From assembly GCF_000263855.1 (NCBI RefSeq), contig NZ_AJWX01000010.1, positions 113,913 through 177,912 on the forward strand: DNA of 64,000 bases. The letters are read 5' to 3'. Below are positions 17,728 through 27,994 of this stretch, in pieces. The translations under genes and the position numbers were made by a program. The number at the start of each line of letters is the position of its first letter. Within the stretch, counting starts at the first letter, position 1. This DNA comes from Pseudomonas sp. M47T1. GTDB taxonomy: Bacteria > Pseudomonadota > Gammaproteobacteria > Pseudomonadales > Pseudomonadaceae. The notes below the pieces were generated by a model. It saw only the letters and a program-made list of their open reading frames with translations. It was not told where the DNA came from and searched no databases.

Positions 17728-18693
17728 ATGGACCTGCAGTTTCTGGGCACCTCTTCCGGGGTGCCCACCAAGGCCCGCAACGTCAGCGCCACGGCCCTGA
17801 TCGAGGCATCCGGCAAGGGCTGGTACCTGGTGGATTGCGGCGAAGGCACGCAACACCAGCTGTTGCACAGCTCGCTGTCGATGCGCGACTTGCGCGCGAT
17901 CTTCATCACCCATGTGCACGGTGACCATTGCTTCGGCCTGCCCGGGTTGCTGGCCAGCGCCGGCATGTCCGGGCGCACCGAGCCATTGCAACTGGTGCTG
18001 CCGCTGGCCCTGCACGCCTGGGTACGCCAGAGCCTGGCGGTCAGTGACACCCACCTGCCGTTCGACCTGCACCTGCATGCGCTGGAAACCCTGGACGGCT
18101 GGAGCAACGGCAGCATGCAGGTCAGCACGGTGGCGCTGTCCCACCGGGTGCCCAGCTACGGTTATGTGTTCGACGAGCTCAACCCCGACCCGCAGCTGGA
18201 CGTGCAACGCTTGCAGGACGATGGCATTCCTCGCGGGCCGATGTGGGGCGAGCTGGCCCACGGGCGCAGCGTCAGCCATGACGGCCGGCTCATCGAGCCT
18301 GGGGATTACCTGCGGGCATCACGACCGGCGCGGCGCATCATTGTCTGCGGCGACAACGACCGCCCCGAACTGCTGGCCGAGGTGGCCAAGGGTGCGCAGG
18401 TGCTGGTGCATGAGGCCACCTTCACGGTGCCGGTGATTGAACGCAGCCAGACCACCTATGGGCACAGCACTGCGGCGGCGGTGGCGCGGTTCGCCGAGGC
18501 GGCCGGCTTGCCGAACCTGGTACTGACCCATTTCAGCGCCCGGTACCAGAGCAACCCCCAGCGCAGCCCCAGCATTGACGACGTACAGCAGGAAGCCGCC
18601 GCGCATTACAGCGGCCGCTTGACCCTGGCGGAGGATTTGCAGCGCTATCGCCTGGGGCGCGACGGTGAACTGGTGCCCGTGGCCGCGAACTGA
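17728..18693 (+). CDS. rnz: Ribonuclease Z
   Basis: 321-residue metallo-beta-lactamase-fold endonuclease that trims tRNA 3' trailers. The N-terminus [18 protein letters not shown] and the zinc motif HVHGDH (residues 62-67) are the RNase Z hallmarks; further ligands are in [19 protein letters not shown] and [11 protein letters not shown] 17728 is preceded by AAGGAGCCCACATCA. Length matches the family. In bacteria that encode the CCA end, as the tRNA-Phe in this window does, RNase Z is often non-essential. Confidence 0.92.
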   Translation: MDLQFLGTSSGVPTKARNVSATALIEASGKGWYLVDCGEGTQHQLLHSSLSMRDLRAIFITHVHGDHCFGLPGLLASAGMSGRTEPLQLVLPLALHAWVRQSLAVSDTHLPFDLHLHALETLDGWSNGSMQVSTVALSHRVPSYGYVFDELNPDPQLDVQRLQDDGIPRGPMWGELAHGRSVSHDGRLIEPGDYLRASRPARRIIVCGDNDRPELLAEVAKGAQVLVHEATFTVPVIERSQTTYGHSTAAAVARFAEAAGLPNLVLTHFSARYQSNPQRSPSIDDVQQEAAAHYSGRLTLAEDLQRYRLGRDGELVPVAAN

Positions 18694-18698
18694 AGCCC

Positions 18699-20018
18699 TT
18701 AACGCACGTTGCGCGGAATGTCCAGGCCCAGATTTTCCCGCAAGGTGCGCCCTGGGTATTCGCGACGATACACGCCGCGTTCCTGCAGCAACGGCACCAC
18801 CTGTTCAGTGAAACGGCGGAATTGCTCGGGGTGGCCGATGTAGATATTGAAGCCGTCCACGGCGCGCGCCTCGAACCACTCGGCCATTTTCGCCGCCACG
18901 GTCTCGGGGCTGCCGACAAAGGTACCGGGGCGCAAGGTGCGCGATGCCTGCACCGCCTGGCGCAAGGTCAGGTTCTGGCTAACGGCCTGGTCGGTGACGC
19001 GCTTGGCGGCGGTGAAAAAGCTGTTGCGCGCGGCTTCCAGCGCCTGCACCGGGAACGGCGCATCCAGCTCGTATTGGCTAAAGTCGTGCCAACCAAAGGA
19101 GCGCCCGAACTCCAGCAACGCCTGCTCGAAGCTGTGGTCGGCCTCATGGTAATGACGCTCGATGGCCCTGGCCTGCTCGTCAGTGTCGGCGACATATACC
19201 TCGGCGCCCGGCAGCACCAATACCTGTTCCGGGTCGCGACCCTGGCGCTGCGCACGTGCCTTGATGTCGCGGTAGAACTGCTGCCCCTGCTCCAGGCTGG
19301 GGGCGTGGGTGAACACCACGTCGGCAATGGCCGCGCCCAGGTCACGTCCTTGCTCGGAATCACCCGCCTGGAAGATCACCGGCTGGCCTTGGGGCGAGCG
19401 TTGCAGGTTCAGCGGCCCCACCACCCCGAAATGCTCGCCCTTGTGATTCAGCGCGTGCAGCTTGGCCGGGTCGAAATAGCGCCCGCTGGCCCGGTCACGA
19501 ACAAAGGCATCGTCCTCCCAGGACTGCCACAGCCCCTGCACCACCTGCACATGCTCCTCGGCGCGGGCGTAGCGGGTGTCGTAATCGTAGTGCTCGTCGC
19601 GGCCGTAGTTGCCCGCGGTGCCGGCATCGCCACTGGTCACTACGTTCCAGCCGGCGCGGCCCTTGCTGATCAGGTCCAGCGACGCCAGGCGCCGGGCCAC
19701 GTTATAGGGTTCGTTATACGAGGTGGTCAATGTGCCCACCAGGCCGATATGCCGGGTGGTCACGGCCAAGGCCGACAGCAGCGTCAGGGGTTCCAGGCGG
19801 TTGAGGTAATGCGGCGGCGAGCCAGGGGTGATGAATTGGCTGTCGACGATGAAAATCAGGTCGAACAGGGCCGCTTCCGCCTGGCGGGCAATGTCGATGT
19901 ACCAGTCGATATTGACGCTGGCGTCGGCGGGCAGCTCAGGGTCCAGCCACAGGTTGTGCCGGCCCGGGCCGCCGACACCCATGGTCAGGGCGCCGAGTTT
20001 CAGTTGTCGCTTACTCAT
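18699..20018 (-). CDS. LLM-class flavin monooxygenase, NtaA/SnaA/DszA family
   Basis: 439-residue FMNH2-dependent monooxygenase of the luciferase-like fold. Family marks are KGRAGWNVVTSGDAGTAGNYG, YARAEEHVQVVQGLWQSWED, YFDPAKLHALNHKGEHFGV and the C-terminal YPGRTLRENLGL. This family oxidises nitrilotriacetate, DBT sulfone and related C-N or C-S compounds using reduced flavin from a partner reductase, none of which is encoded here. Its ATG overlaps the end of the binding-protein gene by 8 bp, so the two are translationally coupled. An organosulfur substrate is inferred from that partner. Confidence 0.88.
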   Translation of the reverse strand: MSKRQLKLGALTMGVGGPGRHNLWLDPELPADASVNIDWYIDIARQAEAALFDLIFIVDSQFITPGSPPHYLNRLEPLTLLSALAVTTRHIGLVGTLTTSYNEPYNVARRLASLDLISKGRAGWNVVTSGDAGTAGNYGRDEHYDYDTRYARAEEHVQVVQGLWQSWEDDAFVRDRASGRYFDPAKLHALNHKGEHFGVVGPLNLQRSPQGQPVIFQAGDSEQGRDLGAAIADVVFTHAPSLEQGQQFYRDIKARAQRQGRDPEQVLVLPGAEVYVADTDEQARAIERHYHEADHSFEQALLEFGRSFGWHDFSQYELDAPFPVQALEAARNSFFTAAKRVTDQAVSQNLTLRQAVQASRTLRPGTFVGSPETVAAKMAEWFEARAVDGFNIYIGHPEQFRRFTEQVVPLLQERGVYRREYPGRTLRENLGLDIPRNVR

Positions 20019-20991
20019 GGGGGCTTTCCTTGGCGGTGATGGTCTGGGCGGTGGCGGGTTGCTGCAGCGCCGCGTTATAGGAGGTGTCGAACAGACTGGC
20101 GGCCGGGTAGGACTTGATCAGGCCCAGGCCGCTGAAGAAATCGATGGTGGTCTGGGCATCGGCGATGTTCTGCGGGCTGACCGGCCCCACGTCGGTTTTC
20201 GCCCGGCTGAACCAGGCACGGGCAATGTCGCGGTCGGCGTGGGTGCGTTCGGCCCAGGCGTCGGCGTAGGCGTCATTGTGGGCGGGGTTGGTGACGCTCC
20301 ATTCTCGGGCTTTTTTCAGCCGTTGCAGGAAGTCGCTGATGGCCGCGCGTTTCTCCGCCAGGGAGCGGTTGTTGCCAACCACGAAGCTCTGCGCCGGAAT
20401 CAACCCCTGTGCCGTGGCGATGACGCGGCCGCCCTGTTGTTCCTGTTGGGTCACGTAGGGTTCCCAGGTGGCGATCACGTCCACCGAGCCACCGTCCAGA
20501 GCATGGGAGGCGTCCAGGGCGCTGAGGTAGCGAATGTCGACGGCGTCACGGGGCACCCCGGCCTTGTCCAGTGCAGCGAACAACAACTGCTGGCTCCAGG
20601 AGCCTTTCCAGATCGCCACGCGCTTGCCGCGAATGTCGGCCACGGTCTTGATCGGCGAGTGCTTGCCCACCACGATGGCCACGCCGCCGAGGTTTTGCTG
20701 GGTCACGGCAATCACCTTGATCGGCGCCCCCAGCGCCCCGAGGAACAACGGCGGCGCATCGCCCAGCAGGCCCAGGTCCAGGCTGCCGGCATTCAGCGCC
20801 TCGGCCACGGGGGAGCCGGCGGTGAACTGTTTCCATTCCAGGGTATAGGGCAGGTTATCCAGCACACCCGCTGCGTCCATCACGGCGCGGGTGTTATAGC
20901 TCTGATCACCCACGGTCAGGGTCAGCGCCGAAGCCCCCAGACTGATGGACGTGGCCAGCGCGGCGGCGGCCAGCTGCAGGATTGTGCGCAT
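20011..20991 (-). CDS. ABC-type sulfonate/taurine-like periplasmic binding protein
   Basis: 326-residue secreted protein of the SsuA/TauA-like NMT1 family. The signal peptide runs from ATG 20991 to about SLGASA-LTLTV. NLGGVAIVVGKHSPIKTVAD, IRGKRVAIWKGSWSQQLLFA and VDVIATWEPYVTQQEQ are family marks. GGAG six bases before ATG 20991 favours this start over an ATG four codons upstream. No permease or ATPase follows; the next gene is the monooxygenase. Presumably it captures an organosulfur compound and hands it to a permease encoded elsewhere. Confidence 0.85.
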   Translation of the reverse strand: MRTILQLAAAALATSISLGASALTLTVGDQSYNTRAVMDAAGVLDNLPYTLEWKQFTAGSPVAEALNAGSLDLGLLGDAPPLFLGALGAPIKVIAVTQQNLGGVAIVVGKHSPIKTVADIRGKRVAIWKGSWSQQLLFAALDKAGVPRDAVDIRYLSALDASHALDGGSVDVIATWEPYVTQQEQQGGRVIATAQGLIPAQSFVVGNNRSLAEKRAAISDFLQRLKKAREWSVTNPAHNDAYADAWAERTHADRDIARAWFSRAKTDVGPVSPQNIADAQTTIDFFSGLGLIKSYPAASLFDTSYNAALQQPATAQTITAKESPHE

Positions 20992-21003
20992 GGGAATCTC
21001 CAT

Positions 21004-21192
21004 CGGGGGCTTTATAGGCGAACGGTTATATCAGCGGTTTCTGTGCTAACCGATGCTTATAAGCTAACGTCCATAGAGATCGATGTGAAATTCATTTTAG
21101 GAATAAGTTAATATGTTTTTTTTGCATTTTTTAGGTGCAAGGCGTCAGTTCTTTGGTGTTCCGGAGACCGTGCGCAGCCTGCTCGGCAGTGG
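21004..21192 (-). promoter_or_regulatory. A+T-rich upstream region of binding protein/monooxygenase operon
   Basis: This 189-bp spacer is A+T-rich for the region and contains the perfect palindrome GCTTATAAGC at 21055-21064, about 65 bp upstream of the binding-protein start. A+T-rich leaders are common before sulfur-starvation genes activated by CysB in pseudomonads; assignment here is inference only. Confidence 0.35.
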
Positions 21193-21696
21193 CTACACGA
21201 CCGGCGGCAGCACGATGTAATCATTACGCTGCACCACGCCCCCATGCGCGCCCTCAACCAAATGCACATACCGCCCGCCCACCTCGTCAATTGGCAGGCA
21301 GTCATCCACGTCCATCAACGCATCGGTATGGCCCTTGCCCCAGTGGGCCAGCATCTGCTGCTTGCCCTTGGCCTTGGCTTGCGTCTTGTTCATGGCCACC
21401 ACCAGTACGTACTGGTGCGCCTCGCCAAAGGCCTGCCCTTCGTAGCCGCCCAGGTTGATGAAGTACAGGCGCGCTGAACCCGGTTTGGGGGCCAGGGGGC
21501 TGAGTTCCACTTTCCAGTCCGCTACCCCGTCCACCTGCATCCAGGCGTCGATGTGCAGGCCGGCCTGGCTGCCGAACCAGCTTTGCCGCAGCTGCGGATA
21601 GCACGCCTCCAGGCTGTCGGCGACGACGAACGCCACGTCATGGACTTCGATTTTTGCGCGGGGGTGTTTACCGCCCAGCATGACCACGAACAGCAT
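21193..21696 (-). CDS. DUF1543-type protein
   Basis: 167-residue soluble protein beginning MLFVVMLGGKHPRAKIEVHD, which matches the DUF1543 family of unknown function; it seems to contain two related halves (the second near LYFINLGGYEGQAFGEAHQY). ATG 21696 is chosen since it starts the conserved domain; the open frame continues 18 codons upstream but is Arg/Ala-rich. It ends just before the sulfonate-type operon's promoter region and is probably independent of it. Confidence 0.75.
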   Translation of the reverse strand: MLFVVMLGGKHPRAKIEVHDVAFVVADSLEACYPQLRQSWFGSQAGLHIDAWMQVDGVADWKVELSPLAPKPGSARLYFINLGGYEGQAFGEAHQYVLVVAMNKTQAKAKGKQQMLAHWGKGHTDALMDVDDCLPIDEVGGRYVHLVEGAHGGVVQRNDYIVLPPVV

Positions 21697-21763
21697 GGCG
21701 AGTTTCCCATTTCGCGGCCGCCAGGAAGCGGCGGCCCTCACGGCGGCCATGGTAACGCGCCGC

Positions 21764-22537
21764 TCAGCGCGCCGTCGCCTGCCGGTATTGGCGAGGGGTA
21801 AAGCCGGTCAACGTCTTGAACTGGCGGCTGAACGCGCTGTGGTCGGTGTAGCCGCACTGCATGGCGACGTCAGTAATGGGCAGGTCACTGAGCAACAGGC
21901 GGTGGGCGTGTTCCAGGCGCACCTTGTGCAGCATCTGCCGGGGCGTGAGGTGGAACACCCGCTTGCAGTAGCGCTCCAGTTGCGCCACGGAAATGCCGGC
22001 GATGCGGGTCAGCGCCTGCATGCTCACCGGCCCGCTGAAGTGGCCGCGGATGTACTCGTCCACCGCGGCCAGGCGCCGATAGGCCGGGTGCGCGGCGCTG
22101 GCGCTTTGCAGGTCGACCGAGATGCCCGCCAAGCCGATGATCTGCTGGTGGCGGTCGTAGATCGGCTGCTTGTGGGTGAGGCACCAACCCGGTTCGCGGC
22201 TGCCATACAGGTGCAGTTCCAGTTGATCCTCCAGCACCAGGCCTTCTTCCAGCACACGGCGGTCCTGCTCGGTGTAGCCAGGGCCCAATTGTGCAGGAAA
22301 GACTTGCGCGCTGGTCTTGCCCAGCAACGGTTGCAGGCGCTTGAAACCGCAGCGCTGCACCAGGGTGCGATTGGCCAGGCGGTAGCGCGCATCCAGGTCC
22401 TTGATGAAGATCACTGCATTGGGGATCACGTCCAGCATGGGCAACAACGGCGCCACGCCGGCCAGCATTTCCTCGAGGTTGCGCGGCCGCTGCAGGGGGT
22501 TGCCCTGAGCCAGCAGCGCCAGTGCATCGTGGGCCAT
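21764..22537 (-). CDS. AraC-family regulator with PAS domain, likely hydroxyproline regulator
   Basis: 257-residue regulator. A PAS sensor domain lies at about 35-135 (PNAVIFIKDLDARYRLANRT, GWCLTHKQPIYDRHQQIIG), then an AraC HTH at about 155-255 (FSGPVSMQALTRIAGISVAQ, DVAMQCGYTDHSAFSRQFKT). GGAGGACACACACCG precedes ATG 22537. It is divergent from the permease that opens the hydroxyproline cluster, the position held by LhpR-type activators in pseudomonads, so it is the likely inducer-responsive switch. Confidence 0.85.
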   Translation of the reverse strand: MAHDALALLAQGNPLQRPRNLEEMLAGVAPLLPMLDVIPNAVIFIKDLDARYRLANRTLVQRCGFKRLQPLLGKTSAQVFPAQLGPGYTEQDRRVLEEGLVLEDQLELHLYGSREPGWCLTHKQPIYDRHQQIIGLAGISVDLQSASAAHPAYRRLAAVDEYIRGHFSGPVSMQALTRIAGISVAQLERYCKRVFHLTPRQMLHKVRLEHAHRLLLSDLPITDVAMQCGYTDHSAFSRQFKTLTGFTPRQYRQATAR

Positions 22538-22757
22538 CGGTGTGTGTCCTCCGCTATTGCCGGGCAGCTTGCCCCAGGCCAGATGGGCTGTCCAGCGCAC
22601 GGGTGGAAATTATCAATTATGCTGATTTCGTCATCACACCTGTAGAAAACCATCAAGTAAACCGGCGCCCACAGGTTCACTGTATGGCCAACAACAGAAC
22701 AACAACACCCAAGCGACATCACTCCTGCCGATCAATAACTCACAAGAAGGCAACGCC

Positions 22758-24395
22758 ATGTCCGGCAAAGGTAAATTCAAGAAACAGCTCTCATTGATGG
22801 ACCTGACATTCATCGGGCTGGGGGCCATTTTCGGCTCCGGCTGGCTGTTCGCGGCCAGTCATGTATCGACCATTGCCGGCCCGGCCGGCATCTTCTCGTG
22901 GATGCTGGGCGGCTTCGCCGTCTTGCTGCTGGGCATCGTCTACTGCGAACTGGGCGCTGCCCTGCCCCGCGCCGGTGGCGTGGTGCGCTACCCGGTGTTT
23001 TCCCATGGGCCGTTGCTGGGCTACCTGATGGGCTTCATTACCCTGATCGCGTTTTCCAGCCTGGTGGCCATCGAAGTGGTCGCGGCCCGGCAGTACGCGG
23101 CGGCCTGGTTCGCGGTGCTGACCGAACCCGGCAGCAGCAACCCCACGGTGGCCGGTTGGCTGCTGCAATTGGGCCTGCTGTGCCTGTTTTTCGCGCTCAA
23201 TTACTACAGCGTGAAAACCTTCGCCAAGGCCAACAACTTCATCAGCCTGTTCAAGTTCATTGTGCCGTTGCTGGTGATCGGCGTGCTGTTCACCTTCTTC
23301 AAACCCCAGAACCTCACCGTGCATGGTTTCGCGCCGTTTGGCCTGTCGGGCATTGAAATGGCCGTGTCGGCCGGCGGCATCATCTTCGCCTACCTGGGCC
23401 TCACGCCCATCATTTCTGTGGCCAGCGAGGTGCGCAACCCACAGCGCACCATCCCCATTGCCCTGATTCTTTCGGTACTGCTGTCCACCGCCATCTACGT
23501 ATTGTTGCAACTGGCCTTCCTGGGCGGCGTGCCTACCGACATGCTCAGCGAAGGCTGGGGCGGCATCAGCAAGGCCTTCTCGCTGCCCTACCGCGACATC
23601 GCCCTGGCCCTGGGCGTGGGCTGGCTCGCCTACCTGGTGGTGGCCGACGCGATGATTTCGCCCAGCGGCTGCGGCAACATTTACATGAACGCCACGCCCC
23701 GGGTGATCTACGGCTGGGCGCGCACCGGCACCTTCTTCAAAGTGTTCACCCGCATCGACGAAAAATCCGGCATCCCGCGCCCGGCACTGTGGCTGACCTT
23801 CGCCCTGTCGGTGTTCTGGACCCTGCCGTTCCCGTCCTGGGAAGCGCTGATCAATGTGGTGTCCGCCGCCCTGGTGCTGAGCTACGCCATCGCGCCCATT
23901 TCGGTGGCCGCCCTGCGCCGCAACGCGCCGGACATGCCGCGCCCGTTCCGGGTCAAGGGTTTCGCCGTGCTGGGCCCGGTGTCGTTCATCATCGCCGCAC
24001 TGATTGTCTACTGGTCGGGCTGGGGCACTGTGTCGTGGCTGCTGGGCCTGCAAATCGTGATGTTCGTGGTGTACCTGCTGTGCAAGCGCTTGGTGCCCAC
24101 CGACCACCTCAGCATCGGCCAGCAGGTGCGCTCGTCGGCCTGGCTGATCGGCTTCTACGCCGTGACTATCCTGCTGTCGTGGCTGGGCAGTTTCGGTGGC
24201 CTGGGCGTGCTCAGCCACCCCTTCGACACCCTGGCGGTGGCTGCCAGCGCGCTGCTCATCTACTACTGGGGCGCCGCCACCGGCGTGCCGGCCCACCTGG
24301 TGCGGCTGGACGCCGATGATGCCGATGACGACGAGCAGCAGGCAGCCGCCGCACAAGCTGGCAACGCCGTGCCACCCGGTGCCCGTGCGTACTGA
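22758..24395 (+). CDS. APC-family amino acid permease, probably hydroxyproline uptake
   Basis: 545-residue inner-membrane permease with about 12 helices. [20 protein letters not shown] in helix 1 and [20 protein letters not shown] in helix 6 are APC superfamily signatures. The C-terminal tail is unusually acidic and Ala-rich ([11 protein letters not shown]). It is the first gene of the hydroxyproline cluster and 34 bp before the epimerase, so a role in hydroxyproline or proline-betaine-like uptake is inferred by context. Confidence 0.85.
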   Translation: MSGKGKFKKQLSLMDLTFIGLGAIFGSGWLFAASHVSTIAGPAGIFSWMLGGFAVLLLGIVYCELGAALPRAGGVVRYPVFSHGPLLGYLMGFITLIAFSSLVAIEVVAARQYAAAWFAVLTEPGSSNPTVAGWLLQLGLLCLFFALNYYSVKTFAKANNFISLFKFIVPLLVIGVLFTFFKPQNLTVHGFAPFGLSGIEMAVSAGGIIFAYLGLTPIISVASEVRNPQRTIPIALILSVLLSTAIYVLLQLAFLGGVPTDMLSEGWGGISKAFSLPYRDIALALGVGWLAYLVVADAMISPSGCGNIYMNATPRVIYGWARTGTFFKVFTRIDEKSGIPRPALWLTFALSVFWTLPFPSWEALINVVSAALVLSYAIAPISVAALRRNAPDMPRPFRVKGFAVLGPVSFIIAALIVYWSGWGTVSWLLGLQIVMFVVYLLCKRLVPTDHLSIGQQVRSSAWLIGFYAVTILLSWLGSFGGLGVLSHPFDTLAVAASALLIYYWGAATGVPAHLVRLDADDADDDEQQAAAAQAGNAVPPGARAY

Positions 24396-24429
24396 TCGCT
24401 CCCCTTCTTTGCTTGTTATGGACAGACTC

Positions 24430-25356
24430 ATGAAACAGGTACACGTGATCGATTCCCACACCGGCGGTGAACCTACGCGCCTGGTGATGACAGGTTTCCC
24501 GGCCCTGACCGGCAGCACCATGGCCCAGCGCCGCGACGAGTTGCGCGAGCTGCATGACCACTGGCGCCGCGCCTGCCTGCTGGAGCCACGCGGCAATGAC
24601 GTGCTGGTGGGCGCGCTGTACACCGCACCGGTGTCGGCAGACGCCACCTGCGGGGTGATTTTCTTCAACAATGCCGGCTACCTGAACATGTGCGGTCACG
24701 GCACCATCGGCCTGGTCAATTCCCTGCACCACCTGGGGCTGATCGGCCCCGGCGAACACAACATCGACACGCCGGTGGGCCAGGTCAGCGCGGTGCTGCA
24801 CGCCGACGGTAACGTCACCCTGGGCAACGTCCCGTCCTACCGCTACCGCCACAACGTGCCGGTGGACATCCCCGGCCACGGCAGCGTGCGCGGCGACATC
24901 GCCTGGGGCGGCAACTGGTTCTTCCTGGTGGCCGAGCATGATCAGCGCCTGGACCTGGACAACGTCGAGGCCCTCACCGACTTCACCTGGGCGCTGCTCA
25001 AGGCCCTGGATGCCCAGGGCCTACGCGGTGAAGACGGCGGCCCGATCGACCACGTCGAACTGTTCGCCGCCGACCCGGTGGCCAACAGCCGCAACTTCGT
25101 GATGTGCCCGGGCAAGGCCTACGACCGCTCCCCCTGCGGCACCGGCACCAGCGCCAAGCTGGCGTGCCTGGCCGCCGACGGCAAGCTCGCCGAGGGCGAG
25201 CGCTGGGTACAGGCCAGCATCACCGGCAGCCAGTTCGAAGGCCGCTTCGAATGGCAGGGCGAGCGCATCCGCCCGTTCATTACCGGCCGCGCCTACATGA
25301 CCGCCGACAGCACGTTGCTGATCGACGAACAGGACCCTTTCGCCTGGGGCATCTGA
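24430..25356 (+). CDS. 4-hydroxyproline 2-epimerase
   Basis: 308-residue proline-racemase-family enzyme that interconverts trans-4-hydroxy-L-proline and cis-4-hydroxy-D-proline, the first catabolic step. Both catalytic cysteines are present in their usual motifs: Cys88 in NMCGHGTIG and Cys236 in DRSPCGTGT, the same numbering as characterised epimerases. An ATG four codons upstream (24418) is possible, but [19 protein letters not shown] is the conserved start. It is followed 51 bp later by the deaminase. Confidence 0.93.
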   Translation: MKQVHVIDSHTGGEPTRLVMTGFPALTGSTMAQRRDELRELHDHWRRACLLEPRGNDVLVGALYTAPVSADATCGVIFFNNAGYLNMCGHGTIGLVNSLHHLGLIGPGEHNIDTPVGQVSAVLHADGNVTLGNVPSYRYRHNVPVDIPGHGSVRGDIAWGGNWFFLVAEHDQRLDLDNVEALTDFTWALLKALDAQGLRGEDGGPIDHVELFAADPVANSRNFVMCPGKAYDRSPCGTGTSAKLACLAADGKLAEGERWVQASITGSQFEGRFEWQGERIRPFITGRAYMTADSTLLIDEQDPFAWGI

Positions 25357-25407
25357 GCCCCGCGCATTCCCTTTTGCCTCGACCCTGAATCTGTGGAGAA
25401 CAGCACC

Positions 25408-26355
25408 ATGACCGACAACATTTTCACCGGCTGCATGCCCGCCCTGATGACCCCGTGCACCGCCGCCCGCCTGCCCGACTTCGATGCCTTGGTGGCCAAG
25501 GGTCGCCAACTGATCGAAGCCGGCATGAGCGCCGTGGTGTACTGCGGCTCCATGGGCGACTGGCCGCTGCTCACCGAAGCCCAGCGCCAGGAAGGCGTGG
25601 CCCGGCTGGTGGCGGCCGGCGTACCGACCATCGTCGGTACCGGCGCAGTGAACACTCGCGAGGCCGTGGCCCATGCTGCGCACGCGGCGAAAGTCGGCGC
25701 CCATGGCCTGATGGTCATTCCCCGCGTGCTGTCGCGTGGCGCATCGCCTGCGGCACAAAAGGCCCACTTCGCCGCCATCCTGCAGGCCGCGCCGAACCTG
25801 CCCGCAGTGATCTACAACAGCCCTTACTACGGTTTCGCCACCCGCGCCGAGCTGTTCTTCGAACTGCGCCGCGAACACCCCAACCTCATCGGCTTCAAGG
25901 AATTTGGCGGTGCCGCCGACCTACGCTACGCCGCCGAAAATATCACCTCCCAGGACGACGACGTGACCCTGATGGTGGGTGTCGACACCCAGGTGGTGCA
26001 CGGTTTCGTCAACTGCAACGCCACCGGCGCCATCACCGGCATCGGCAACGCCCTGCCACGCGAAGTGCTGCACCTGGTGGCGCTGAGTAAGCAGGCGGCC
26101 AAGGGCGATGCGCGCGCACGTCGCCTGGCGCGGGAACTGGAAACGGCCTTGGCGGTACTGTCGTCCTTCGATGAAGGCTGCGACCTGGTGCTGTACTACA
26201 AGCACCTGATGGTGCTTAACGGTGACACCGAATACACCCTGCACTTCAACCAAACCGACGTGCTCAGCGATGCCCAGCGCCGTTACGCCGAGCAGCAGTA
26301 CACCCTGTTCCGCCAGTGGTACGCGGCGTGGTCGGCCGAGCAGAACCTGGCCTGA
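25408..26355 (+). CDS. Pyrroline-4-hydroxy-2-carboxylate deaminase (DapA family)
   Basis: 315-residue DHDPS/NAL-superfamily TIM barrel. It should deaminate 1-pyrroline-4-hydroxy-2-carboxylate to 2-oxoglutarate semialdehyde. Schiff-base Lys164 is in IGFKEFGG and Tyr136 in VIYNSPYYGF. The family alone would also allow other aldolases, but its position between the epimerase and the semialdehyde dehydrogenase fixes the role. ATG 25408 follows TGGAGAACAGCACC. Confidence 0.9.
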   Translation: MTDNIFTGCMPALMTPCTAARLPDFDALVAKGRQLIEAGMSAVVYCGSMGDWPLLTEAQRQEGVARLVAAGVPTIVGTGAVNTREAVAHAAHAAKVGAHGLMVIPRVLSRGASPAAQKAHFAAILQAAPNLPAVIYNSPYYGFATRAELFFELRREHPNLIGFKEFGGAADLRYAAENITSQDDDVTLMVGVDTQVVHGFVNCNATGAITGIGNALPREVLHLVALSKQAAKGDARARRLARELETALAVLSSFDEGCDLVLYYKHLMVLNGDTEYTLHFNQTDVLSDAQRRYAEQQYTLFRQWYAAWSAEQNLA

Positions 26356-26412
26356 GCCCTTGCCGCACCGGGCGTGCGCGCCCGGCCCCGTCTACTTTTT
26401 CAAGGAAGCACC

Positions 26413-27990
26413 ATGACGTTGACAGGCAAGATGCTGATTGGCCAACGGGCCATCCTTGGCAGCCGCGAGGCACTCCACGCGATGAACCCGGCCACCGACC
26501 AGTCGCTGGAACCAGGCTACCCGGGTGGCACGGCCGCCCATGTGGCGCAGGCGTGCACCCTGGCCTGGGCCGCCTTTGATGCCTACCGGGACACCTCACT
26601 GGAAAACCGCGCCGCCTTTCTGGAAACCATTGCCAGCGAAATCGACGCGCTGGGCGACACGCTGATCGACCGCGCGGTGGCGGAAACCGGCCTGGCCCGC
26701 GCACGCATCCTGGGCGAGCGCGGGCGCACCTGCCAGCAACTGCGCAGCTTCGCCCGCGTGGTGCGTGCCGGCCAATGGCTGGACGCGCGCGTTGACCCGG
26801 CCCTGCCCCAACGCCAGCCCCTGCCACGCGCCGACCTGCGCCAGCGGCAGGTTGCCCTGGGGCCGGTGGCGGTGTTCGGCGCCAGCAATTTCCCCCTGGC
26901 CTTTTCGGTGGCCGGCGGCGACACCGCCTCGGCGCTGGCGGCCGGCTGCCCGGTGGTGGTCAAGGCTCACAGCGCTCATCCCGGCACCAGTGAGCTGGTG
27001 GGCCAGGCAGTGGCCCGCGCGGTGCAGCACTGTGGTTTGCCCGAAGGGGTGTTTTCGCTGCTGTTCGGCTCGGGGCGCGAAGTGGGCGTGGCGCTGGTCA
27101 GCGACCCGCGCGTAAAAGCCGTGGGCTTTACCGGCTCGCGCAGTGGTGGCCTGGCCCTGTGCGACGTGGCCCACGCCCGCCCGGAACCGATCCCGGTGTA
27201 CGCGGAAATGAGTTCGATCAACCCGGTACTCCTATTTCCAGCGGCCCTGCGCGCACGCGGCGACGCGTTGGCCCAGGGCTTTATCGCGTCCCTGACCCAG
27301 GGCGCGGGGCAATTGTGCACGAACCCCGGCCTGGTGCTCGCTCACCAGGGTGCCGACCTGGACCGGTTCATCGTCACCGCGTCGGCGCACCTGGCGCACT
27401 GCCCGGCGCAGACCATGCTCACCCCCGGCATTTACCAGGCCTACCAGCAGGGCGTCAGCGCGTTGAACACCAATAGCCATGCGCACCTTGCCGCCAGCGG
27501 TGCTGGTGCCCAAGGCCCAAACCAAGGCCAGGCCCATCTGTTCGTGACCAGCGCCCGGCACCTGCTCGCCGACCCGGCGCTGCACACCGAAGTGTTCGGC
27601 GCCACGGCGCTGATCGTGCAATGCGCCAACGAGGCCGAAATGCGCCAGGTAGCCGAGCACCTTGAAGGCCAATTGACCGCCACCCTGCACCTGGATGACA
27701 GCGACCTGCCGCTGGCCAGGGCGCTGCTGCCCACCCTTGAACGCAAGGCCGGACGCCTGCTGGTCAACGGTTGGCCGACCGGCGTGGAGGTGTGTGATGC
27801 CATGGTGCATGGCGGGCCCTTCCCGGCCACCTCCGATGCCCGCGGCACGTCGGTAGGCACGGCAGCCATCCTGCGGTTTCTGCGCCCGGTGTGCTACCAG
27901 GACTTCCCCGACAGCCTGTTGCCGGTAGCCCTGGGCCAGGCCAACCCCCTGCACTTGCGTCGGTTGCTCGACGGCCAGCGGGAAGCCTGA
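26413..27990 (+). CDS. 2-oxoglutarate semialdehyde dehydrogenase
   Basis: 525-residue aldehyde dehydrogenase that oxidises 2-oxoglutarate semialdehyde to 2-oxoglutarate with NAD(P)+. The catalytic cysteine is residue 302 in AGQLCTNPG and the Glu region reads [14 protein letters not shown], the variant typical of KGSADH. The cofactor stretch is [27 protein letters not shown] at 26402-26408 supports ATG 26413. Its stop is 4 bp before the next ATG, so the pair is coupled. Confidence 0.92.
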   Translation: MTLTGKMLIGQRAILGSREALHAMNPATDQSLEPGYPGGTAAHVAQACTLAWAAFDAYRDTSLENRAAFLETIASEIDALGDTLIDRAVAETGLARARILGERGRTCQQLRSFARVVRAGQWLDARVDPALPQRQPLPRADLRQRQVALGPVAVFGASNFPLAFSVAGGDTASALAAGCPVVVKAHSAHPGTSELVGQAVARAVQHCGLPEGVFSLLFGSGREVGVALVSDPRVKAVGFTGSRSGGLALCDVAHARPEPIPVYAEMSSINPVLLFPAALRARGDALAQGFIASLTQGAGQLCTNPGLVLAHQGADLDRFIVTASAHLAHCPAQTMLTPGIYQAYQQGVSALNTNSHAHLAASGAGAQGPNQGQAHLFVTSARHLLADPALHTEVFGATALIVQCANEAEMRQVAEHLEGQLTATLHLDDSDLPLARALLPTLERKAGRLLVNGWPTGVEVCDAMVHGGPFPATSDARGTSVGTAAILRFLRPVCYQDFPDSLLPVALGQANPLHLRRLLDGQREA

Positions 27991-27994
27991 CGTG

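Noticed and set aside
22791..24671. Open frame of 626 codons on the minus strand
   Set aside because: Antisense shadow of the APC permease and epimerase; composition dominated by His, Gln, Gly and Arg, with no family motif.
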